Source: an uncultured Collinsella sp.
GTDB taxonomy: Bacteria > Actinomycetota > Coriobacteriia > Coriobacteriales > Coriobacteriaceae
Length of the DNA: 6,831 bases
Direction: 5' to 3'
Assembly: GCA_900752275.1 (NCBI GenBank)
Contig: CAADUS010000073.1
Span: forward strand, 1-6,831
Shown: positions 1 to 4,677 of the stretch, piece by piece
How the letters are laid out: each line of letters opens with the position of its first letter
Numbering within the stretch: position 1 is the first letter of the stretch
Notes under the pieces: generated by a model
Told to the model about the DNA's origin: nothing
Seen by the model: the letters and a program-made list of their open reading frames with translations, nothing else
Databases searched by the model: none
Translations under genes and position numbers: made by a program

Positions 1-1
1 G

Positions 2-445
2 GAGTACCGCGGAATGCTCAAGGGCCTCGACGTGCTGATCGACTGGCTCGAGGAGAACGATCCGGCGGAGCTCGAGGTCGGCAGCCATCCGATTCTGGGT
101 GACAAGGTCTTTGCGAACGTCATGGCTCCCACGACGCGTCCCGAGGCCGAGGCCCACTATGAGACGCATCAGCGCTATCACGATCTGCAGATCGACGTCG
201 AGGGTCGCGAGGCCTTTAAGGTCGCTACGGGTAGCCTGACGCTGGTCCAGGAGTTTGACGAGAAGGACGATTACGATCTGGTCGATTCCGACACTTCGAT
301 CGCCGGCGATCTTGCCGACGATAAGTTTGCGCTGTTTGTTGCCGGCGAGCCTCATATGCCCACGCTCGAGTTCCCGGGCGATGGTGCACAGCCGGTCAAG
401 AAGATCTGCTTTAAGCTGCTTGCAGACGCTTACTGGGAGGAGTAG
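2..445 (+). CDS. YhcH/YjgK/YiaL-family protein (DUF386), 5' end outside the window
   Basis: This is a small cupin-like protein of the YhcH/YjgK/YiaL family, which is often found in sialic-acid, galactoside or other sugar catabolic loci. Its exact reaction is poorly defined. Counting from the ATG at 14, the family signature is the ETHQRYHDLQ block (about residues 50-59, with E50, H52, D57 and Q59 as likely metal-site residues). It is followed by GEPHMP (111-116) and the C-terminal VKKICFKL strand. The ATG at 14 has GGAG nine bases upstream, so it could be a start. However, the frame stays open to the window edge, and the upstream residues E-Y-R-G match the usual N-terminal pattern of the family. 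Related proteins also have about 13 more residues before the conserved glycine. I therefore call the gene 5'-truncated by the window. The stop is TAG at 443-445, and a strong terminator follows, so it is the last gene of its transcription unit. The family call is firm and the function is not. Confidence 0.85.
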   Translation, partial: EYRGMLKGLDVLIDWLEENDPAELEVGSHPILGDKVFANVMAPTTRPEAEAHYETHQRYHDLQIDVEGREAFKVATGSLTLVQEFDEKDDYDLVDSDTSIAGDLADDKFALFVAGEPHMPTLEFPGDGAQPVKKICFKLLADAYWEE

Positions 446-503
446 CGCGCTGCTCGGCTGAGCTGTTCGTATGCTGGCGTGATTCCATTGAGGAGCGCGC
501 TTG

Positions 504-559
504 AGCCCCGTTAATCGCGGTTCCCTTGGGGATTGCGGTTGGCGGGGCTTTCTGTTTTT
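504..559 (+). terminator. Intrinsic terminator after the YhcH-family gene
   Basis: AGCCCCG at 504-510 pairs perfectly with CGGGGCT at 543-549. Inside this, AATCGCGGTTCCC pairs almost fully with GGGATTGCGGTT, with one bulge and a few G-T pairs, so the hairpin has a long arm. A T-rich run, TTTCTGTTTTT, follows to 559. It lies about 60 bases after the stop codon. A shorter inverted pair (GCGCGCT at 445-451 and AGCGCGC at 494-500) lies just before it and may be chance. Confidence 0.8.
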
Positions 560-622
560 GAGTAGGGGAGTTGAGGCCGTTACGATACGTGGATTGGCGC
601 ACGCGCACTCAAAATCGGCAAC

Positions 623-645
623 AAAAAAGCCGCCCGAAGGCGGCT
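623..645 (-). terminator. Intrinsic terminator of the tRNA-Thr unit
   Basis: Read on the minus strand, AGCCGCC, a CGAA-type tetraloop (TTCG on the transcript) and GGCGGCT form a perfect 7-bp stem (628-645). Six T residues follow at once (628-623). It lies 11 bases after the CCA end of the tRNA, so the tRNA appears to be transcribed alone. Confidence 0.88.
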
Positions 646-656
646 ATCTTGTGCAA

Positions 657-732
657 TGGAGCCAGCGACCGGGCTCGAACCGGTGACCCCCGCTTTACGA
701 GAGCGGTGCTCTACCAACTGAGCTACGCTGGC
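657..732 (-). tRNA. tRNA-Thr, anticodon CGT
   Basis: The reverse complement folds as a complete 73-nt cloverleaf plus an encoded CCA (657-659). The acceptor stem is GCCAGCG/CGCTGGC, the D arm is GCTC-AGTTGGTA-GAGC, and the anticodon stem is CCGCT/AGCGG. The loop is CTCGTAA, which gives anticodon CGT for the Thr codon ACG. The variable loop is five bases, and the T arm is ACCGG-TTCGAGC-CCGGT. All stems pair fully and the discriminator base is T (U). It decodes a common threonine codon in a GC-rich genome. Confidence 0.97.
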
Positions 733-771
733 GACCATGTGATGACGCAACTGAGGCGTCAACGGCTGTCT

Positions 772-800
772 ATGATACGGGACATCGCAAATCTGCGCAA
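772..800 (-). promoter_or_regulatory. Candidate promoter for tRNA-Thr
   Basis: On the minus strand, TTGCGC (complement of 795-800) and TATCAT (complement of 772-777) are separated by exactly 17 bases. This fits a sigma-70-type promoter with a start near 765. The leader of about 33 bases before the tRNA contains a small hairpin (TGACGC at 743-748 with GCGTCA at 756-761). It is inferred from pattern and spacing only. Confidence 0.5.
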
Positions 801-889
801 GTGTTCTGACGGCTTTTCTCACTTTAAATGCACTAATATTGGAAGCGTGATGTCTTGCTCTTACGGTTCTCAAGCAGAATGGGGCAGCG

Positions 890-1372
890 ATGGCTCAACC
901 CAATATTCTTCTCACGCGTATCGATGACCGTTTCATTTACGGGCAAGATGTTGCGCTGTGGAACGAGGCCGTGGGTTCCAACCTTGTCCTAATCGTCAAC
1001 GATGAGATCGCGGCGGATTCACGCAAGTGGGCGCCTATGAGGGTCGCGGCGCCCGGGGGCGTGTGGACACGGTTTTTCTCGGTGCAAAGGACCGTCGACA
1101 TCATTCATACCGCAACGCCGCGTCAGTTGATTCTGATCATGGTGGCCTCACCCGCCGATGCGCTCGCGCTGGTTAAGGGTGGTGTGCCGATCACCAAGAT
1201 CAGCATTGGCCATATGCAGGCAGGGGAGGGCAAGCGCCCCGCAACGCCCGCAGTTGCCATAGACGATGCAGACGTCGCTGCTTTCAGGGAGCTGCAAAAG
1301 CTCGGCATAGAACTAGAAATCCGCTACCTCCCCAGCTCCAACCCCGATCCTATCGGCAATCTGTTCAACTGA
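890..1372 (+). CDS. Orphan mannose/sorbose-family PTS IIB protein with the active His replaced by Tyr
   Basis: The 160-residue protein has the length and fold signature of EIIB of the mannose/sorbose/N-acetylgalactosamine PTS family (AgaB/ManX-IIB-like). It opens with PNILLTRIDDR, continues with LVLIVNDEIAAD (about 32-43), then RFFSVQRTVDII, and ends with a VGGVPITKISIGHM-like glycine-rich segment. In active members the first motif reads RIDDRLIHGQV, and the histidine takes phosphate from EIIA and passes it to the sugar. Here it reads RIDDRFIYGQD: residue 17 is Tyr (codon TAC, 938-940) and the following Val is Asp. No EIIA, EIIC or EIID gene is next to it. The protein is therefore unlikely to do normal phosphotransfer. 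It may be a regulatory or decoy paralogue, or a decaying gene that is still full length. The start ATG has only a weak ribosome site (GGGG at 882-885). A TAATAT at 834-839 could be a -10, but no matching -35 is clear. Confidence 0.8.
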   Translation: MAQPNILLTRIDDRFIYGQDVALWNEAVGSNLVLIVNDEIAADSRKWAPMRVAAPGGVWTRFFSVQRTVDIIHTATPRQLILIMVASPADALALVKGGVPITKISIGHMQAGEGKRPATPAVAIDDADVAAFRELQKLGIELEIRYLPSSNPDPIGNLFN

Positions 1373-1375
1373 TTC

Positions 1376-1420
1376 TTTGGGGACGGAGGAAAAGGGATCA
1401 TTTTTCCCTTGCGGGGGACG
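1376..1420. repeat. REP-like GGGGAC-bounded palindrome
   Basis: Just after the stop of the IIB gene, GGGGAC occurs at both ends of a stretch of about 40 bases (near 1379 and 1414). The centre forms a small hairpin, AAGGGA/TCCCTT, with a T-rich loop. It lacks the T tract of a good terminator on the plus strand. It resembles the small intergenic palindromes spread in many bacterial genomes, but only one copy is in the window, so the repeat nature is inferred. Confidence 0.3.
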
Positions 1421-1434
1421 CGCGCGATGCCGCC

Positions 1435-1600
1435 TGTCAAAAACTATATCCATTTACTACGTTTGATCGGCTATCGCCGAGCATGTCGAATTTGAGAAAA
1501 ACAAAACCGCAGGTAGACGGCTCGCGAATTTAACAAAAAACGGTGCATGGTCGAGCATCCCGGGCTAAACGTAGTAAATGGGCATAGTTTTGATATGTCA
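1435..1600. repeat. Element bounded by ~27-bp inverted repeats (MITE-like)
   Basis: The left arm at 1438-1464 (CAAAAACTAT, then CCATTTACTACGTTT) recurs inverted at 1567-1592, differing by one inserted A and two substitutions. The arms are AT-rich in a GC-rich genome. The core of about 100 bases holds diverged direct repeats: CGAGCAT near 1478 and 1554, and a CGAATTT plus A-rich block near 1486 and 1526. TGTCA occurs at 1435-1439 and again at 1596-1600, which could be a target duplication, though the left copy overlaps the arm. No protein is encoded. A non-autonomous mobile element or a structured dispersed repeat fits best. Together with the REP-like palindrome and the galM terminator it fills the 325-base gap between the IIB gene and galM. 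Confidence 0.6.
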
Positions 1601-1633
1601 CTCATACAGTCACAGCGAAAATGAGCCCAAAAG

Positions 1634-1671
1634 ATGAAAAAGCGCCCGTCGGCGGTGTGCCGGCGGGCGCT
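1634..1671 (-). terminator. Intrinsic terminator of galM
   Basis: AGCGCCCGTCGGC at 1641-1653 pairs with GCCGGCGGGCGCT at 1659-1671: 13 pairs including one G-T, with a five-base loop. On the minus strand it runs into TTTTT and a further T-rich stretch. It lies 26 bases beyond the galM stop codon. Confidence 0.88.
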
Positions 1672-1697
1672 GCTGTGCGGTATGTTGCGCTGTGGGC

Positions 1698-2750
1698 TTA
1701 GTGCCTCATAAAGTGGTATTCGATCACATTGCTATAGGGGTGACCCGGGCCCACAATGCCCTGCGGGAACAACGGCTGGTGCGGCGTGTCGGGGTACATC
1801 TCTGCCTCGAGGGCAAAGCCGGCGCCCCAGCCATAGTTGGCATCGTCCTTGGCATGCTCGTCACCCAGCCAATTGCCGGTGTAGAGCTGAACGCCCGGTG
1901 CGGTGGTGTAGTAGTCCAGCTCACGACCGGTCCACATCTCCTCGATGTGCATCGCGCGGCGCAGGTTGCGACCGTACTGATAGCCATCGATGCACAGGCA
2001 GTGATCGTAGCCACGTGCCTGCTTAATCTGCGGGTCGTCGGCCTCCATGCCGGGTGCGACGGGGCGCAGCTCACGGAAGTCAAATGGCGTGCCCTCGACC
2101 GGAGCGATCTCGCCGGTGGGAATGTTCTGCTCGTTGATGGGCAGGTAGTGGGCAGCGTTAGCAACAAAGAAGTGCTCACAGTCCATGCCGGCGTTGTGGC
2201 CGGCAAGGTTAAAGTACGTGTGGTTGGTCATGGACACGTACGTGGCGCGGTCGCTCTCACAGCCATATTCGATACGGAAGCAACCGGTGCGCGTTACGGT
2301 AAACACGGCCGTAAACGTGCGGTTGCCGGGCAGGCCCAGCTCGCCATCCTTAAGCGAGGTGGTCATGCGCACGGCATTGTGGACCTCGTCGAGCTCAACA
2401 TCCCACACGCGCTTGTGCAGGCCATGCTCAAGATCGCTGTGCAGGTTGTTGACGCCTTCGTTGGCTGGCATATGCCAGCCCGTACCGTCAATGGTGATCG
2501 TGGCACCCGCAGTACGGTTGGCCACGGGGCCGATGGTCGCGCCAAAGCAGGCGGGGTTGTCAAAGTAATCCTCGAGCTTATCGAAGCCCAGCACCACATC
2601 GCGCACGTTGCCGGGGATGTCGGGCACGTCGATGCCCAACACGGTGGCACCATAGTCCATAATGCGAACGCAGATCTCGGTCCCGTTGAGGGTGTAACGA
2701 TGAACGGGGGTACCGCACGGCGCGGTGCCGAAAAGCTCGGAAGTGATCAT
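1698..2750 (-). CDS. galM: Aldose 1-epimerase (galactose mutarotase)
   Basis: This cytoplasmic enzyme interconverts the alpha and beta anomers of galactose, glucose and related aldoses. The 350-residue length is normal for the family. All residues of the mutarotase active site can be placed: R79 in GATIGPVANR, H104 in NNLHSD (usually NxLHGG, so the glycines are changed), the general acid H177 in TNHTYFNLAG, D249 in GYDH, and the general base E315 in FALEAEMYPD. Their spacing follows that of Lactococcus GalM. I chose the ATG at 2750-2748 because AGGA lies seven bases upstream and the protein then begins with a typical short lead (MITSELFG). The frame opens 20 codons earlier, but those residues are not family-like. 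It is transcribed away from the LacR-like repressor gene and ends at its own terminator. This places it in a lactose/galactose locus, although LacG releases galactose-6-phosphate, so GalM probably serves free galactose or glucose. Confidence 0.93.
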   Translation of the reverse strand: MITSELFGTAPCGTPVHRYTLNGTEICVRIMDYGATVLGIDVPDIPGNVRDVVLGFDKLEDYFDNPACFGATIGPVANRTAGATITIDGTGWHMPANEGVNNLHSDLEHGLHKRVWDVELDEVHNAVRMTTSLKDGELGLPGNRTFTAVFTVTRTGCFRIEYGCESDRATYVSMTNHTYFNLAGHNAGMDCEHFFVANAAHYLPINEQNIPTGEIAPVEGTPFDFRELRPVAPGMEADDPQIKQARGYDHCLCIDGYQYGRNLRRAMHIEEMWTGRELDYYTTAPGVQLYTGNWLGDEHAKDDANYGWGAGFALEAEMYPDTPHQPLFPQGIVGPGHPYSNVIEYHFMRH

Positions 2751-2801
2751 TTGGTTCCTAACATCGAGGTATTTCGGACAAACTGTAGCGCGAACAGGCG
2801 A

Positions 2802-2857
2802 GATTATCACTACACCCCACTAAAGCAGGGGGTATTTTTCTCAAAAAAGTGATGATT
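2802..2857. promoter_or_regulatory. galM -10 and candidate repressor operator in the divergent control region
   Basis: On the minus strand GATAAT (complement of 2803-2808) is a plausible galM -10, with no clear -35. It sits inside GATTATCACT (2802-2811), which recurs inverted as AGTGATGATT at 2848-2857 (8 of 10 matching). Between them CCCC (2815-2818) and GGGGG (2828-2832) form a second, offset inverted pair. Such nested palindromes between a repressor gene and its divergent neighbour suggest an operator. The assignment is inferred from position and symmetry only. Confidence 0.35.
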
Positions 2858-2895
2858 GGAGCTGTGCGGGCATTCATTTTTGACGCGCACGAGTC

Positions 2896-2904
2896 TGATA
2901 CAAT
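2896..2904 (+). promoter_or_regulatory. Extended -10 promoter of the LacR-like gene
   Basis: TGATACAAT is an extended -10 (TGn followed by a 5/6 match to TATAAT) lying 52 bases before the GTG start. A TTGACG at 2880-2885 is only 13 bases away and too close to act as its -35. Extended -10 promoters can work without one. The same TGn-TACAAT form precedes the antitoxin gene. Confidence 0.5.
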
Positions 2905-2956
2905 TTGTTCGTTACTGTTTGAATGATATGCGCGCAAAGAACGGCGAGGATTCATC

Positions 2957-3721
2957 GTGATTAAGGCAGAGCGACAGGATAAGGTTCGTCAGCTGCTCGA
3001 AGAGCAGGGCACGGTCTCGGTCAAGGAGATTTCGGATGCACTGGGCGTCTCGGATATGACGATCCGCCGCGATCTTGAGGAGCTTGCGAGCCTAGGCGAG
3101 ATCGAGCGCGTACACGGCGGCGCCCGTAGTGCGCAGAGTCGCCCGCACGCTATGTTGCGCCATGAGTATTCGCACAGCGAAAAGCGCACGAAGCATGCCG
3201 AGGAAAAGTTGCAGATTGCGCGCCGTTCTGTGGAGCTTATCGAGGAAGGCTCGACCATCTTTTTGGGCACGGGTACTACGGTGGAGCAGATGGCCTCGAT
3301 GCTGCCGGCGTTTCGCCTGCGCATTGTGACCAATTCGCTTTCGGTGTTTAGCCTGCTCGAGGCGCGCGAAGACTGCGAACTGTGCCTCGTGGGCGGTATG
3401 TACCGTCGCCGCACCGCCGCTTTTGTGGGACCAACGGCCGAGGATACCCTGCGCGCGCTGGGCATCGATGCGGCGTTTATCGGTGCCAACGGCATCTTGG
3501 ACGGTGACGTATCTACGTCCAACATGGACGAGGGCCGTATCCAGCAGCTCGCCTTTAGCAAGGCCGACTCGCGCTATCTGATCGCCGACTCCAGCAAGAT
3601 CGGCAAGCGCGACTTCTACACCTTCTGCCGCCTGGACAATTTGGACGCCGTGGTGTGCGAGCCGGGTATTGCCGCCGAGGATCGCGCCGCCATCGAGGAG
3701 CACACGCAGATCATTTGCTAG
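2957..3721 (+). CDS. DeoR-family transcriptional repressor, LacR-like
   Basis: The 254-residue protein has the full DeoR/GlpR layout. An N-terminal winged helix-turn-helix (residues 1-57) has the family signature VSVKEISDALGVSDMTIRRD, followed by L-x-x-L-G and the wing ERVHGGA. A C-terminal sugar-phosphate domain starts near IFLGTGTTVEQ (101-111) and contains VTNSLSV, LVGGMYRRRTAAFVG, AAFIGANGI and DEGRIQQLAF. The tail LIADSSKIGKRDFYTF closely follows that of lactose-PTS repressors (LacR), which respond to tagatose-6-phosphate. The start is GTG, set by GGCGAGGA at 2943-2950 six bases upstream. It is divergent from galM and lies 0.9 kb from the lacG 3' end, so control of galM and lacEG is likely. 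The exact inducer is inferred. No convincing terminator lies in the 98 bases before the convergent toxin gene. Confidence 0.88.
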   Translation: MIKAERQDKVRQLLEEQGTVSVKEISDALGVSDMTIRRDLEELASLGEIERVHGGARSAQSRPHAMLRHEYSHSEKRTKHAEEKLQIARRSVELIEEGSTIFLGTGTTVEQMASMLPAFRLRIVTNSLSVFSLLEAREDCELCLVGGMYRRRTAAFVGPTAEDTLRALGIDAAFIGANGILDGDVSTSNMDEGRIQQLAFSKADSRYLIADSSKIGKRDFYTFCRLDNLDAVVCEPGIAAEDRAAIEEHTQIIC

Positions 3722-3819
3722 CTAACGTAGCAGGCGATACTTCTGCCCCCTGCCGGCGCGGGGATTACCGGTTCACGCTGACACGCAAATGCGCTCGGGC
3801 CAAGTATTCAGCTTGTGGG

Positions 3820-4125
3820 TTAGACCAAGCGGGCGTAGTCCTGTGACTGATGAAAGACGTGGGCGATATAGATCGTTTCGTGCTCAAACTTGTAAAGGCA
3901 CACGTAGTTGTTGACGGGAAACGATCGGTAATTACGTGCCGCCAGCTCTTGCATGTGCGAGAGGGGACGTAGGAGTGGCTGCTCGCGAAGCAGATCAAGC
4001 TGATATTCAAACTCAGCGACAAAATTGCCTGCTGCACGCGGGTTCTTGAGGATTTGAGCAAGGTATCCGACAATACTCTCGTACTCATATCGCGCGCTTT
4101 TGAGTATGACGACGTTATAGGTCAT
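3820..4125 (-). CDS. RelE/ParE-family toxin
   Basis: This 101-residue basic-aromatic protein has the RelE/ParE toxin pattern: an N-terminal strand (YNVVILKSA), two helices (about 12-52) with REQPLLRPL at the end, and a beta sheet with LAARNYRSFPVNNYVCLYKF (61-80). The last strand reads IYIAHVFHQSQDYARL, equivalent to the family's V-x-x-x-R-x-D-Y end. RelE members cut mRNA on the ribosome and ParE members poison gyrase. The residues seen (R64, R67, Y74, H92, Y97) do not settle which applies. The ATG overlaps the last 11 bases of the antitoxin gene, and only a weak GAG lies upstream, so translation is probably coupled. Its position downstream of the antitoxin is the usual order for relBE and parDE. 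Confidence 0.82.
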   Translation of the reverse strand: MTYNVVILKSARYEYESIVGYLAQILKNPRAAGNFVAEFEYQLDLLREQPLLRPLSHMQELAARNYRSFPVNNYVCLYKFEHETIYIAHVFHQSQDYARLV

Positions 4126-4381
4126 ATTTGTCTCGTATCGAAGCCGCGAAGGATTCGTAATCGATGTAGTCGCCTTGCGATATTTCGTCTTCTGCCAACA
4201 TCATACGAGACAGCAGTTTTGCCTTGGCGATTTCTTCTTGCATGAGGCGATAATGGTCGCTGCTGATGCAGTGCATGGCCTCGTAGCCGTTCTTAGTTAC
4301 GGTAACGTCGCGCTCAGACTCAACAAGTGCGGTGAATGTGGCAGTGTCCTTCATGTCTCGGACGGGCACACAAGCGGACAT
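4115..4381 (-). CDS. Phd/YefM-family antitoxin
   Basis: This 88-residue protein starts MSACVPVRDMKDTATFTALVE and continues with VTVTKNGYEAMHCIS (26-40). This is the N-terminal DNA-binding fold of Phd/YefM antitoxins (the pattern P-V-x-D-x-K ... V-x-V-T-K-N-G). The acidic C-terminal part (about 63-88, AEDEISQGDYIDYESF) is the expected toxin-wrapping tail. The start at 4381 is set by a near-perfect AAAGGAGG five bases upstream. The frame runs 12 codons further up but without a ribosome site or family match. It normally represses its own promoter alone and more strongly with the toxin. The pair is intact, with no frameshift. Confidence 0.85.
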   Translation of the reverse strand: MSACVPVRDMKDTATFTALVESERDVTVTKNGYEAMHCISSDHYRLMQEEIAKAKLLSRMMLAEDEISQGDYIDYESFAASIRDKYDL

Positions 4382-4403
4382 GGGTACCTCCTTTGCTTCG
4401 TGA

Positions 4404-4416
4404 CACAATTGTACCA
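4404..4416 (-). promoter_or_regulatory. Extended -10 promoter and palindrome upstream of the antitoxin
   Basis: On the minus strand TGGTACAAT (complement of 4408-4416) is an extended -10, giving a leader of about 20 bases. The palindrome ACAATTGT (4405-4412) lies across the -10 and is a fitting site for autorepression by the Phd/YefM-type antitoxin. The operator role is inferred. Confidence 0.45.
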
Positions 4417-4448
4417 CGGTATATTAAAACGTCGGCGTCGTCGGATTA

Positions 4449-4503
4449 TCTCAATCTGTAACAGTTGGGAGTAGAAAACCGGGTTAGATGTTACAGATCG
4501 AGA
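4449..4503. repeat. 55-nt palindromic repeat, copy 1
   Basis: Arms TCTCAATCTGTAACA (4449-4463) and TGTTACAGATCGAGA (4489-4503) pair in 14 of 15 positions around a 25-base interior. Copy 2 starts exactly 80 bases later. Between copies the arms match at 28 of 30 positions but the interior at only 14 of 25, so the palindrome, not the middle, is conserved. Confidence 0.75.
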
Positions 4504-4528
4504 TCTCTCGGCCCAGTCATTCCGTTCA

Positions 4529-4583
4529 TCTTGATCTGTAACAGGTGGGACCGAAAAATTGGTCTACGTGTTACAGATCGAGA
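4529..4583. repeat. 55-nt palindromic repeat, copy 2
   Basis: Arms TCTTGATCTGTAACA (4529-4543) and TGTTACAGATCGAGA (4569-4583) again surround a 25-base interior. The right arm is identical to that of copy 1. The left arm differs at two bases, and pairing with the right arm is kept (one G-C restored, one G-T). A 25-base unrelated stretch separates the copies. With the lacG terminator, the two copies fill the 296 bases between the antitoxin start and the lacG stop. Confidence 0.75.
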
Positions 4584-4606
4584 CGAATGATCCGCTCGGG
4601 CTCACC

Positions 4607-4655
4607 AAAAACAAAAAGGCCGCATGCGAACCCGTGGAGGGATTCGCATGCGGCC
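4607..4655 (-). terminator. Intrinsic terminator of lacG
   Basis: On the minus strand GGCCGCATGCGAA pairs perfectly over 13 bases (4643-4655 with 4618-4630) around a 12-base loop, followed by TTTTTGTTTT (4617-4607 region). It lies 22 bases after the lacG stop codon and closes the lacE-lacG unit. Confidence 0.93.
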
Positions 4656-4677
4656 GACAGGGGGTATGCGGCAAAAG

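Noticed and set aside
571..927. Open frame of 118 codons on the plus strand
   Set aside because: It runs through the tRNA-Thr gene and its terminator on the other strand and overlaps the IIB start. It has no ribosome site or family pattern.
1692..2852. Long open frame of 386 codons on the plus strand
   Set aside because: It lies opposite galM, which has a complete mutarotase active site, a ribosome site and a terminator. The plus-strand product is a Val/Ala/Gly/His-rich shadow with no family match.
2880..2904. TTGACG as a -35 for the TACAAT -10 of the repressor gene
   Set aside because: The spacer is only 13 bases, too short for a normal sigma-70 promoter. The extended -10 (TGA before TACAAT) explains the promoter better.
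3722..3819. Terminator between the LacR-like gene and the toxin gene
   Set aside because: Only short pairings (GCAGG/CCTGC, CCGG/CCGG) are present, with no T tract on either strand.
4449..4583. Possible two-repeat CRISPR array
   Set aside because: Each repeat is an internally variable 55-base palindrome, whereas CRISPR repeats are nearly identical and 23-47 bases long. There are only two copies and no cas gene.
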